This document shows, in pieces, positions 37,101 through 49,036 of a stretch of DNA of 64,000 bases; position 1 is the stretch's first letter; each line of letters opens with the position of its first letter. This DNA is from Dioscorea cayenensis subsp. rotundata (lineage: Eukaryota; Streptophyta; Magnoliopsida; Dioscoreales; Dioscoreaceae), in contig NC_052475.1 of NCBI RefSeq assembly GCF_009730915.1, positions 29,511,016-29,575,015 of the forward strand, in the 5' to 3' direction. A program made the position numbers and the translations under genes. Under the pieces are notes generated by a model. The model did no database searches. It was not told where the DNA came from and worked only from the letters and a program-made list of their open reading frames with translations.

Positions 37101-40100
37101 TGTCTCCTAGTTCACTCTATATGGGAACAAAAGTTAACATCTACTTTAAAGTTTCATAATTTCGAGCTTCATGAAATGTATGTCTCATTTCAATTGTCAT
37201 TTTGAAATTGAAAAATACAAAAAGACCTTAGGAATATTAAGAGGACAAATAGCTACCTTTGCTAGGAGTCAGGTATAAGCAGTCTTACTTTACTGTGAAC
37301 TGCTTCATCTTTAAATATAGGCCTTGTTTTTTTTTTCCCTGTTTGATGTAGCTATCTGAAATTTATCTGTTTATCTACATAAAAAATATACCTCAATGTC
37401 TTTTTCTTTGCAAAACTTGTCTTAATGATTTCAACTCACGGTAGTATTTTGTTTTGTTTCAGTATGAAAGTGTAATATTGATATCGTTCTTGGTTTCTTA
37501 TAGGCATTTGTTGATCATGCAAGATCCTAGACATGCCACTACACCTCATTTGCTTTATGTATTTGCTAGATGTTTTCTATCACTATTCTCAGTGTCTGCA
37601 TGGTTTGTGATATTAAACTTATAGTATCAGAATCTTCTGTGGTTTCAATTTCTTATTTCATGAAAAATGGAGGAAGGTTTTGGTAATGAGCATTTCCTTT
37701 CGGAAACTAGCTTTCTTTTTTCTCAGCTACTGCCAAGCATGCTTCTTTACTGTTACCTCTTCAAGTTTTATGGTACACATTGCACCATTTCTTCATTTAT
37801 ATTTGTGCTTGAACTTAACTGTTTTACGGTTGTTATTAGTTTGCCCTTTGCATTGATGTCAGAGGTCTTGTCTCTGATGATCACTTTGAGGCATGCTGTA
37901 GGAGGATAATGTTAGAATTTATTTTTGTTCATTTTTATATTTAATAGATGAAGGTTTTGCCAATTGTCACTTGCATCTCTTATTCAATTATGGAGAGAAT
38001 TGGCTAGAGTGGTATTGGTGCATCCACTTTTCTTTTCTTTTCATACAACATTTAATGCAGATGGTTCTTCCCAGTTTTGCATGTGCCATCTGGTGTTTGA
38101 AAGTAATTTTTCTATCTTTTATGTGCATTTCTATGCTTGTTATGGTAGCACACTTTTACTGGTCCACATTAATGTAATACTTAACATTGAAGTGGTTGAT
38201 TTGGTTGGTAGGGAAAACTAGTTATTGTAAAATTTACTGCTATGTTAGTATTTATGTTCTGTTACTTCATTGAGTAGGTTGACACTTCAATTTTGCAGGA
38301 TGCCTGCTGATATGGTATCTTGCATTGCGGTTGAATCCATTTCAATCCTTGAAAAGATGCATTCAAAAGGGTAAACATGAACATGGGGATTGTCCTTTCT
38401 TCTTTAATGAATGTACATAAATAATGGCTGATCATTTTGTTCAATGCGTCTTTTCTTATTTGTTTTTATTCCTGTTTTAGCTATGTCCATGGAGATGTGA
38501 AGCCCGAGAACTTCCTCCTTGGTCAGCCAGCAACAGCTCAAGAGAAGAAGTTATTCCTTGTAGACCTTGGACTAGGTTAGGAAACTTCATTGCTCTGTCG
38601 CATTCTGGTCTGAGTTGGGGATGCAGGTTTTAGCATTGAACTATATTCTCTTTTCTCATCAATGTTATTATTTACAAAATTTTGTAGCAACAAAATGGAG
38701 AGATTCTGCTAATGGCCAGCATGTTGAGTATGATCAGCGGCCAGATGTTTTCAGGTGGGTTTTTGGAATGAATGAGGAATTAGTTATTATAGATCTAAAT
38801 TAAAGCATTCTTTAACACTGATCTGTTCAATTCCTGTAGAGGAACGGTTCGCTATGCAAGTGTTCATGCACATTTAGGAAGAACAGCAAGTAGAAGAGAT
38901 GATTTAGAATCTCTTGCATATACACTAATTTTTCTTCATCGAGGCCGATTACCATGGCAGGGCTATCAGGTAAGCCTGGCAGCATGCTCTTTTTTCTTGC
39001 CTTGGCCCTTTGTTTATATGTCTTCTGACTGTTTCTATGGATCTTCATCTCAGGGTGACAATAAATCATTTCAAGTTTGCAAGAAAAAAATGGCGACATC
39101 CCCTGAAATGCTTTGTTGCTTCTGTCCTCCTCCTTTTAAGCAATTTCTTGAGGTTGTGGTTAACATGAAGTTTGATGAGGAGCCCAACTACTCTAAACTG
39201 ATATCCCTCTTTGAGGGGTTAATTGGGCCAAATCCAGCTATTAGGCCAATCAATACGGATGGAGCTCAGAAGGTAATGAATTTTTTATTACTTACTGTCA
39301 CGTTCTCACTTCTATGATTGAGTTGAGTTCACTGGAAGTTGTGGCTTTTTTTCTTTTTTCTTTTTTGGGAATAATGGCCAGATTATATATCAAGTTGGGC
39401 AAAAGAGAGGTAGGTTGCCAGTTGATGAAGATGAAGATGGTCAGCTAAAGAAGAAAGTTCGTCTTGGAGTTCCTGCTACCCAGTGGATTTCTGTATACAA
39501 TGCCAGGCCACCAATGAAACAGAGGTAGGACTTGACTAACTTGAGGTGTCTTAACATTTTATACGCTGATGGTGGTTAGGTATTTTTGTTAAATTTGTTT
39601 CATAGATGCTATGTTGATCCAAGAGCGTGAACTATTGTATACAAATCAACAGGTGGTTCAACATGCCGCGTTGAGCGTTTGATTTTAATTAAGAGTAATT
39701 TGTGTATTAACATTGTTTTGTGGAATATAGAACACTTGTTCTGACTATTTGTGGGAAAAGCTTTAAGGTATAATTTTTAAAAAAAATCTGGAGAACTGTT
39801 TTAGATTTGTGATTTTTTTAAATTAATGATTTCTAGAAATATTTACTTTTTTAAAATTAAAATTCAAGAGTGGTAGCAAAGACAGGGATGATAATGTAGA
39901 TAGAAGTGAAAGGAAGACGTCTCCTTATATGGAGTGAAGAAACAGAGGCAATGGAGTAGACCATGAAAGGGATAAGTAGGCAGAGAAAGAAAAGGGTCAG
40001 GAGTATAGAGAAATTTAAGGGAAAAGGATAAATTAGGAGGATAGAGAAAGAGAGGTTGGTGAAGTGGAGAATGTGTTGTGAGTTTGAGTGAGAAAAGCGG

Positions 40101-42637
40101 CAGTTATACAGAGGAAATGTGGTTGGATGAGGTGGAGAGAATCAGTGGTGTGAGGTAGGGAGAGTGGTCATGAGGCAAAGGGTAGAAAATAAGCATTACA
40201 GTGGAGTGTTTGGTGAACTGAAACATGGGGATGTGATTGGGAGAACATAAAATATTTTTTATAGAACAACTATTTTAGAGTTTTTTCTTTTTAAAAAAAG
40301 TTAGCATTTGTCAATGACATGAAGATTTGAACAGACCTCTGCTTTTGAAGATGATGTGCTTTACCAATTGAATGATCACTTTTCAAGATATTAAGATTTA
40401 AATTTTAGAGCTCATATTTAAATTCTTTAGACATGTCTAGTGGAGCCAACTATTAACGGTTTCTATTTTCGATTGTTTTTTGAGTTTTGGTGGGCTTGTC
40501 CTTATCATGGGCCTATATTAAAATAGAAATTTTTTCAGTATTTATAGAAATCCATTGCATCAGTACACATGTATAAGCTGATTTGTCTTACACAACTGAT
40601 TGTGTAATAAGTCAGTTTTGGCATTATAATCATAGAGGTAAACTACTGATTGCTAATTGTTTTACTTTCTGCAATAGATACCATTATAATGTGGCTGATG
40701 CACGGTTGGCACAACATGTTGAAAGAGGAAATGAAGATGGTCTGCTTATTAGCTGTGTTGCATCTTGTTCCAATTTATGGGCACTTATTATGGATGCGGG
40801 GACAGGCTTCACATCCCAGGTTTATGAACTGACAGCAACCTTCCTTCACAAGGTATGGAGTCCCAGTATCTGGCTATTCATTTTTTCTTTTTGAAGGACC
40901 CGAATCTTTTAGCCCTCCTCGCTCTTTTTTCTTCAGGAGTGGATTATGGAGCAGTGGGAGAAGAACTACTACATTAGCTCTATTGCTGGTGCCAACAATG
41001 GAAGCTCTCTTGTGGTGATGTCAAAAGGTTAGTTATATTCCTCAAACTATCATTTTTTCTCACACATGAGCATTATTGCATGTAGATTGTTTCCAAGTGG
41101 TTTTATGCTATGACTTGAATGGGTCAATCCCAATAGCAATTTTGATGCCAGTTGACCAAGGACTCTTGTATTGCACTTTTGTGATACCATTGGCAAATGA
41201 ATGAAAAGGTTTTTACAAAGTATACCCGTGTAAACCTCAAAATTATATGCATAACCCATATTACTTGCAAGCATGCTATCTGTATTTTGTTTTCTTCATG
41301 AGTAGGAACAAACTTGGGGAAGCTCGACCAGTAAGTACATGGTTTAAGATGCGCTGGATCACATTTGTTGTATAATGGTTACTCTGTCAAGACAGAGTCT
41401 CAAAATAGTCCTTAGTGGAAATGTCGCATGGCTTAAGTCTGTGATGTTCTTTCAATGCCATTTCTCAATCAAAATCTCTCTTAACCACTTTGGAGAAAGG
41501 ATTTAACTCTTGCCAAGTCAAACTGTAATTAACCTGCTGGTGACTTAAATTTAGATCTCCTTTTTCTTGCGTCTTATCTGAGTTAATGAGTTCTTAAACA
41601 TTTGTTCACTTTGTGTTTGTATTTTGAATGGTAACTCATATTTCTTTGTTCACATAGGTTTTTTGAATATAGATTTATTTGGCAAGCAAGAAGCAGGACT
41701 ATATAAATATTTCTTCTATTCTTGAAATTTACATGTCTGTTTCTCCAGGCACCCAATATACTCAACAATCTTACAAAGTTAGTGATTCTTTTCCTTTCAA
41801 ATGGATCAACAAAAAGTGGAGGGAAGGATTTTATGTTACATCAATGGCAACTTCTGGAAGCCGTTGGGGCATTGTGATGTCACGTAATGCAGGCTTTAAT
41901 GATCAGGTCTGTTTCTAGCTGTGCAACTCTTCTCTATGCTTGAATTTCATCTATTTTCTTGTAGAATAACGTTCATCACCCTGGATTTCATGTTGACAAA
42001 ATAATTCCCATCCGGTTTTCAGTTCCCCTTATTTTTGTATCCTGCTATATGAAGGTTTCCCAGGAAAGATATAAGATGATCCATCTCGTGTGATTTAGAA
42101 CTTCATACTATTCCATGTGACTAACTTTCCCATGCTAGTATATCATGACAGTTCAGGCAGAGCATGAAGCTTCTCAGCAGCATCTATCTGATGCTTTGTA
42201 ACTTAAATTAAAAGAAATCTTAATACTTAAGCCCTTATCTGTGCTGCCATATTCTGCTTTCCACAGGTAGTGGAATTAGACTTCCTTTATCCAAGCGAAG
42301 GCATCCATAGGCGCTGGGACAATGGGTACCGGATCACATCCATGGCTGCAACTTGGGACCAGGCAGCTCTGATCCTTAGCGTGCCCAAACGCAAGCCTGG
42401 GGATGAAACTCAGGAGACCCTCAGAACCTCGGCTTTTCCAAGTGCTCATGTTAAGGTTAAAACTTGCTGACCATCTGTTTTGCATCATCTATCTGTTTAA
42501 AAACCTCTCAACTTTAACCAAACCAGCTGATCATACTTGGGCTAATTCTTTTGTGTTGTTTTCCTGATGATTTGCAGGACAAATGGGCTAAGAACCTGTA
42601 CCTCGCATCAGTGTGCTATGGTCGTACTGTATCTTGA
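34122..42637 (+). CDS. Casein kinase 1-type protein kinase, MUT9-like (MLK/PPK) family
   Basis: A nuclear Ser/Thr kinase of the plant MLK/PPK group, known in Arabidopsis to phosphorylate histone H3 and act with phytochrome B, PIF3 and the evening complex. Sixteen exons join in frame: 34122-34532, 35295-35423, 35507-35580, 35669-35738, 35874-35929, 38299-38370, 38481-38575, 38688-38754, 38840-38969, 39054-39272, 39382-39524, 40678-40852, 40937-41027, 41749-41906, 42267-42455 and 42578-42637, giving 712 residues. The N terminus [13 protein letters not shown] and Lys/Arg/Ala-rich tail look nuclear. Kinase features: GKGGFGQV, Lys of VALKFE (about 184), [11 protein letters not shown] (Asp about 276) and DLG in place of DFG, usual in CK1 kinases. 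The C-terminal family domain ([40 protein letters not shown]) is complete. Intron 5 holds a hAT element. An out-of-frame ATG lies at 34108. Confidence 0.96.
36003..36798 (+). mobile_element. Deleted hAT element in MLK intron 5, with transposase tail remnant
   Basis: The element is 36011-36790 (780 bp). Its ends are CAATGTTGTTAAGGCG and, inverted, CCCTTAACAACATTG. Flanks GTCTTGTC (36003-36010) and GTCTTATC (36791-36798) are an 8-bp duplication with one mismatch. Both ends carry GCGCCT-type repeats. At 36362-36547 the plus strand encodes [18 protein letters not shown], then [18 protein letters not shown] and a stop; acidic tails with an LTWG-type motif follow the hATC domain of hAT transposases. 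So this is an internal-deletion derivative of an autonomous element, not a de novo MITE. Confidence 0.85.
39880..40390 (-). repeat. Purine-rich segment and tRNA-like stretch in MLK intron 11
   Basis: From about 39880 to 40210 the plus strand is strongly G+A-rich (many AGAGAA, GGAG, GTGGAG words), unlike the T-rich intron around it. At about 40320-40385 the minus strand reads AATTGGTAAAGCACATC and later GTTCAAATCTTC, like an A box and B box. Together they could be an old SINE on the minus strand with a pyrimidine-rich body. No target duplication was found. Confidence 0.3.
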
Positions 42638-44139
42638 TATATATTTAATTGGCTAAAACCTTCATCAAGGCCTGACAGCAGGTTTTCTCCTGTTGCTTCT
42701 CAAGTTATCTTGTACATGGAGCAATGCTTGAAAAACTGGGAATGGAAAGCCAGAGGCAGGCAGGCTGTTTTAATCTTATTTGATGCCCTGCTTTGTATAT
42801 TTTGGGTCTGCTGAGACGACTGATATTTGTGCTCCCCCTTTTATGTTGACAAAATACTTTGAATTACCATCTCATATATCCAGTTCTGGTGGCCAGCCAA
42901 ATTAAAGAACAGCTCACCTTATACTGATTATTATTATTATTATTTTTTTATTTTATTTTTTTGCTTTGTCTGTGTTGCCAACTTTTAAAAACTCTGATGA
43001 ATCATGGTTAGCTATATATATCAGCAGGGGTATTCCAAGCTACAAAGCTGGGCAGCGAATTTGGAGGGTCTTGAGTAAAAATTGGCAGTTCAGGTTTAAA
43101 GTTTTTAAACCTTCATTCCAAATGGTTAATTCCTGAGATGGGATGAATTTAAGGAGATACAAATGTGTGTGTACACATGATTCGAGGATAAGCTCATTTA
43201 TATTGGTGGCTTATATCAGGATAGATTTTTTAAAATATATTTCCTCCATTCTATTCATTTTTTTTTATCTGTCATTTTTTAATATTAAAAAAGTATTTAT
43301 TATTATTATTTTTAATTATTAACGTTTTATTTAAATTTTTATATGAAAAAAATATGAGAAAGAAATATGAAAATACAAATTATGAGTAATTATGAAAGAG
43401 AACAAATTTTTTATAAAAATTTGTGAAATAATTAAATTTATTGGTACGTGAGATTTGGTTATTCACGACAAATAAAAAGTTAAGTAGTGTGATTTTTAGT
43501 TATGAATAAATTTTACCATATCAAAATCTAAATGTGAGACTGTGTTATGTGATCTAAACACGGCTAGATATCCGTAATTTTTAAATAATTTAAATATATA
43601 CACACCTAATTTACGCTTGGCCTTTGTTGTGGGAACGAGAGATTTAATATTCCTCTTTTCTTCCTATCCCATCACTAACAACTCAAGGGTTTAAAATATT
43701 TTATAATTTTGGAAATAAAAGTTTGTTCGTATTTGTTTGTTATCTAAAATAAATCTTATTAAGCTTAAGATTTTAATAAAAAATTATTTTTTATTTATAA
43801 ACTCATTTCTTTAAACTCTACTAGGAATAAGGGTTTGTTCGCATCTGTTTGTCATCTAAAATAAATCTTATTAAGCTTAAGATTTTAATAAAAAATTATT
43901 TTTTATTTATAAACTCATTTCTTTAAACTCTGCTGCTGGCTGCTGATATTGAAATTTCACTTTTTTTTTTTTTCAAATCATATTTATCATTTTTGGTTAT
44001 GGAACCAGAGAATATACTAATTTTAGACAATCATATTTTGGCATATGTGTGATGTTATTATATTTTTTCCACCACACCACATGGTCCAAATTTTTATTTT
44101 TATTTTTTTTAATTTTAAACAAATAATTTCATATGATGG
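42638..44139. other. MLK 3' region and intergenic DNA
   Basis: 3' UTR of the MLK gene to about 42900, then AT-rich DNA with an ATT run near 42928-42944 and the tandem duplication at 43720-43931. Confidence 0.5.
43720..43931. repeat. Tandem duplication, period 112 bp, two copies
   Basis: A block beginning GTTTGTTCG and ending CTTTAAACTCT occurs at about 43720-43819 and again at 43832-43931. The copies are nearly identical (CGTATTTG versus CGCATCTG among few differences), so the duplication is recent. Confidence 0.85.
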
Positions 44140-47100
44140 ATGAAAATGGGGCCAAGTAAAAAAAGCATCCGCAACCGCAAGTCCTCTTCCTCTCGCGCTT
44201 CAGAGGACAATGGCATTAACAGCGGCGGCGGCGGCGGCGGCGGCAGCTTGCAGCCCCTTTGGAGCTCTTCCCTCCCCTCGACTTCTGCTGCGCCTATGGA
44301 TCCTCCCTCCTTCCCTACCAATAATGACAAGGTCAGCTCACCCCTTCTCTCCTCCTCCTCCTCTTCTTCCTCCTATTGTTTTCGCTCTATTTAACTCTTT
44401 GATTTCAGACTTCTATGGTGGATTACATTCTCGGTGTTCAAAACCCTCTTCAATGGCATCAAGATGTTAGTTTTTCTCCTTTTCTTTCTCTATATATATA
44501 TTATTTTCATCTTTTATTCTTTCCTTGCTCTCACTGTCTGTGTTTTTTGTTTGGTTTTGAATGAAAATATAGAATTTGGAGAGGAATAGAGATCATTACT
44601 CCAATTGTATGGCTCGTCTCGGACCTAAAACGGTTGCCTTTCTCATGAATTCTTCCATGTTTTCCATGTCCTGATTGATCATCTTGTGGCTCCTGGGTTG
44701 ATTAACTTCGGTTGTTTATGTGTTTAGATCACTCGGATTTCCAATGGGATTGGTGTGGGAGTGTACTTTAATCCATTTGTGGAATGGAGGGGCAAGGTAT
44801 TATATAGTCGCAGTTGGTTTGTTTGTTTGTTTGGTTTTTTTCTTGTAGTAAGATTGAATTTTATAATGTATATATTAAATTCATTTGCTTTTCGTGTGTT
44901 AAACAGAAGATCAAATATGGTGTGGTGAGCATGCAAGATTTAGCTTGGGATGTGTTGACTTGGGAAAAGTTTTACCTGAGTGGCCGCTTGCAAAAACCTG
45001 TACGTTGAGGTGTGCTTGTTGTTTATGGTTTATGTTGTGTTATATTTCTTCCTTTGTTTCAATAGGTTCATATTCACTTTATAGTAATTCATGTGGGATT
45101 GTTATCTTGACAATTGTGCCCTATTTTAATCATGTTATAAGGGAGGAGGGATTCAATGGCCCGATTTTATGCTTCTATGTATAACATTATATTTAGCGTC
45201 AATCAGTTTTATATGAAATCCTAATAGCTTTGGTTGGTGCTTTGCTCGGTTGATATATGTCTGATTTTCAATGTGACTTGCTTGGTCTGAGAAAACTCTT
45301 ATAGAAGACCAAATTTTCATGGTTCTCCTATTGCATGATTAAGTGATCCTGCCTATTGTGTGGTTTTGGCTGCATATTCTATTTACAATTGTTACTATAT
45401 CCTCTTCAATAGCATATAATCAATCACATTTTAAATTGATTTTAACTTCTGATTTGTTATGGCAAGTTGAATGTCTTGAAGTGATCTTCATGTGTTGGGC
45501 TCAAGAAGGTGAATCTTTTTTCGTAGGTTTGCTCGTGGTTGTTGACAGTGGATATTGTTACTCTTTTTGATACTGACCTTTTTCAGTAATAGCATGTCCT
45601 GCCCTGCTTTATTGAACTTGTCAATGCACTCAGGATATCATGGCCACACACAATAGCAAGGAAACACACACATGCACACATACACAATGATAGTAAGGAA
45701 AGTTTACACACATGCACAAAACGATGGTAAGGAAAGTCTGTTGGTCGGTTCTTAAGGTTGCTTATGTCTTGCTCTTTGTCATCAGTCTGCTCAAGGTGTA
45801 ACTTTCTAAAACTCAGTATTCATTTCACTTGTCTATGTTCTTTTCTTTTGCTCCTGCTTTAATCGACATAATCTTTCTTTTAATTTAAATGTAATAAGTT
45901 TTATCAAACCTACAGGTTCATTTTCTTGTAGATAATTGGGAGATAAGCAAAGTGAACTCAATTAATCTGAAAGCTGCGACTTCTGCTGCATTACTCTTTT
46001 TGCCTGATGAGTTCACTGAGGTTTTGTCCTGAAGTTGTAGTTTTGTACTATAAAAGTACTGTTTAAACCACCAATGTCCAATTACAATTGCTAAATTCTG
46101 TTTTCAATCTTACCATGCAGGAAGATCTTTATGGCAAGATCTGCAGCCTTTCATACATGGGTGACTTGCGGATGCTCTTTGCAGAGGATAAGAATAAGGT
46201 GAAGTTAAACTGCTCGCTATATTACTTTTTTCTTCTATTTATATCTCCAACAATATCTCTTTCATGACAGCATTCTTCCATAATAACAGGCAGATGTTAA
46301 GATGAAGATTTACACATGACATGACCATTATATACTTGACTGTAATGCATTTTTTGGGTTGTAATGATGAATGAGAACCCTGAAGAATGTCTATTATGAT
46401 CCTTACTATTATGGGGGTAGGGATTATTGTACTGAATTCATAGGTGCTAAGTCATACCTCAATTTCTTCTCACTTAGGTTGTTAACCTTATCTAATCATT
46501 TAATGAGGGTCTCATACTCACATATAGAAATGCATCTCCCTCAACATAGAATTGACTTCACCATTTTTGTTTCTTTTAGGTATTAGGAATTAGGAATCTT
46601 CTAGTTCTTTTACAATTAGAAGTCTGATCAGTGAGGAGTATTTGAAGACCTAAGGAACATGACTTAGAAGAAATGTCCTCAACGTCTGATAGGTGAAATA
46701 ATTTACCAACAGACTTGAAGAAAGATTGGTACTCATTGTTATACTTAAATAGACTTTCTGCACTGGGCATTCACATTCTATAAAACTAACTAACAATTAT
46801 TAAGCATTGATTGGTAGTGTGCTATTTCTTCAGCAGTGGTCTGCTGTCAAGGTGCATGCCTGTAAAAATTTGGTACATTTCTGAAGTTCTTTCTATTGAT
46901 TATTGCAGTGAATCATGTCCAAGTATACAAGAACAGTGTTCATTAGTTTCTGTGTCATACTTAACAGTGGTGGTTATATTACTCAAGTCGAATTTTATTT
47001 CTTATTTTCATATTATCTTCTATATGTTGAGCTCCATAGTGTCCATATACAATACAGGTCAAGAAGATCGTCCAAGGAAGTTTTAATTCATTCAGAGCAA

Positions 47101-47768
47101 TGTACAAACCTTTTTTAGAAGAGTATGCATCTGAAGGATTGCTAAAAGTTTCTTCTTTCGCCCATCAGAAAGTATTTAAACAGGTTAACTTCTTTCACTA
47201 GACTTCAAATACTGATTCTAATTTGAAAACAACTATGTGTTCAGTCCACCCACTCCTATTCAACTCTTCAAAACCGTTTTCTCATTTGGCTATCTTGAGT
47301 TTACGGCATGTAAGCTAGACACCTGATTTTATGAAATTTTTTTTTTTTTGTCAATGACATATGAATGCACTAATCACTGCATTCTTTTAGTAGGACTCTG
47401 GTTTGTCTGCAACAAGCCATCTCTTCACTTCTCTTCCTTCAACAGTATTAAAACAAGTGGCACCAAAGCTTGGTCTAAAGAAATTAATTGATGATTCAGG
47501 TAAATATTCCCACTTAATTTACCTGCTGTCAGCTCGTCCTTCTGGCATTTTGGTAGATGAACTCTCTTTTGTAGGTGTTGTTTCTCCGAACATTGTGATT
47601 CATTCAAGGGACAAGGTTAAGAACTCTATGCACAAAGTTTTGAGACGCATTGTTATGATTTCAAGCGCAAGGCAGGCAGTCTCTGGCCTAGTTGCTGCTG
47701 GTGGTGTTAACGCTGCTGTTTACCTTGCAAGGAAAATTTCCAAGTCATGGAGATCAAGAACAACATGA
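44140..47768 (+). CDS. TAM41: TAM41, mitochondrial phosphatidate cytidylyltransferase, exon 1 frame anomaly
   Basis: TAM41 makes CDP-diacylglycerol from phosphatidic acid at the matrix side of the inner mitochondrial membrane, for cardiolipin synthesis. Nine exons: 44140-44331, 44409-44465, 44573-44632, 44728-44796, 44907-44999, 45916-46020, 46121-46198, 47058-47183 and 47394-47768, about 384 residues. Exons 2-9 are clean and give TSMVDYILGVQNPLQWH, FNPFVEWRGKKIKYGVV, FYLSGRLQKPVHFLVDNWE, KICSLSYMGDLRMLFAEDKN and the C-terminal VMISSARQAVSGLVAAGG. In exon 1 the expected FPPLDFCCAYGSSL, with the nucleotidyltransferase GS motif, is at 44268-44309 but in a different frame from both the upstream ATG (44140) and the NNDK that joins exon 2. 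Read straight through, the exon stays open but loses this motif. A GGC run lies just upstream. True start is uncertain. Confidence 0.85.
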
Positions 47769-48430
47769 TTAAGAGTTGACCTTGCATATGGACTAGACAT
47801 AAATAAACAATAACAATAAATTTTGTCTTGTGGATTTTTTTAAAAAAAGGATATTTTTATGATTTTGCTATGCTTAGTTGACATGGGGACTTCCATTTTT
47901 AATACTTGGCTTGATGAAAATATCTAATAGGTACACAGTTTTAAAAAATTATCTGAAAAAGTTTTTTTTTAAGAACTATATTATTATTATTATTATTATT
48001 TGAATTGCTTGCCTTTATAAGAAAAAAACTTTATGATTTTTTCAAAGTTAACACAAAATTATTTAAAACTATTGACTATTGTTGTTATTAAAAAGGTTTT
48101 AAGTTATGTCAAAAAAGTGTTTTTTTTTTTTTGGATAAATAATCGCGAAGAAGTTAAAAATGTACACAAAGATGAATCTTGCATAAAGTTCTAGAAGCTA
48201 TTTACGGATAATTATTTTTTTATGTTGTCAATTTTTGTAAAATTACATACAGCCCCTCCATTGTTTTGGTAATTACTTTAGCCCCCCTTTGTTAAGACTT
48301 CGGATTCAATTTGGAATCCGATAACCCTCTTTGAGAGCTCCACAAACAAAGGTCCAAACCCGATAAAAAAAAAAAAAGAAACCAGATTTCCATCTCGATC
48401 GTGTCTTGAGTTTGGGATCTCTCTTCATCA
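47769..48430. other. Intergenic stretch between TAM41 and the TMCO1-like gene
   Basis: AT-rich, with poly-T runs and an ATT microsatellite near 47981-48000. The last 100 bp are the leader of the TMCO1-like gene. Nothing else recognised. Confidence 0.55.
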
Positions 48431-49036
48431 ATGGCAATGGCGTCTTCCTTCTCCCTCTCCTCTCTCCGCTACGCCGATGGCCTCCTCGTCGCCGGGGCCT
48501 CCACCCTCACCGCCATCCTCTGTGAATCCCTCTCATGGCTTCTTATCTATCGTACCCCAACCTACAAGACCCTTCGCTCCTCCATCGATCGCGCTTCCAA
48601 GAAGCTGGAATCCATGAAATCCGAAGACCTAAAGGAGTCCTCCTCTTCCTTATCTTCCAAGAAATCATCGTCCAAATCCAAGAAGATCGATCGCGTCGAG
48701 GCCGGCCTCAAGGAATCTTCTCGCGAACTCTCGATGGCCAAGTTCAAGTCCGGCGCCGTCGTTGCGGCAGTTCTCTTTGTTGTCTTCGGCCTTCTCAACT
48801 CGCTCTTTGAAGGCCGTGCGGTTGCGAAGCTGCCGTTCGAGCCCGTGGGGTTTGTGATGAAGATGAGCCATCGGGGGGTTCCCGGCACTGATCCCACGGA
48901 TTGCTCGATGGCCTTCTTGTATTTTCTTTGTTCGATTAGTATCCGCACCAATCTGCAGAAGTTGCTGGGGTTCGCGCCGCCGCGAGGAGCGGCTGGGGCC
49001 GGTCTCTTCCCCATGCCCGATCCCAAGGCTAGTTGA
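48431..49036 (+). CDS. TMCO1: TMCO1-like ER calcium load-activated calcium channel
   Basis: TMCO1 is an ER membrane protein of the Oxa1/EMC3/Get1 superfamily, reported to release calcium from an overfilled ER and to join the ribosome-associated multipass translocon. One coding exon gives 201 residues. The N-terminal span ADGLLVAGASTLTAILCESL is about residues 15-38. A charged coiled-coil follows (about 45-102; SSIDRASKKLESMKSED). Next are a second span (about 107-126), the conserved FEGRAVAKLPFEPVGF, SHRGVPGTDPTDCSMAFLYF, and a C-terminal SIRTNLQKLLGFAPPR, all matching animal TMCO1. A second ATG at 48437 is possible. The leader is pyrimidine-rich. It is convergent with the MTP gene. Confidence 0.93.
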   Translation: MAMASSFSLSSLRYADGLLVAGASTLTAILCESLSWLLIYRTPTYKTLRSSIDRASKKLESMKSEDLKESSSSLSSKKSSSKSKKIDRVEAGLKESSRELSMAKFKSGAVVAAVLFVVFGLLNSLFEGRAVAKLPFEPVGFVMKMSHRGVPGTDPTDCSMAFLYFLCSISIRTNLQKLLGFAPPRGAAGAGLFPMPDPKAS

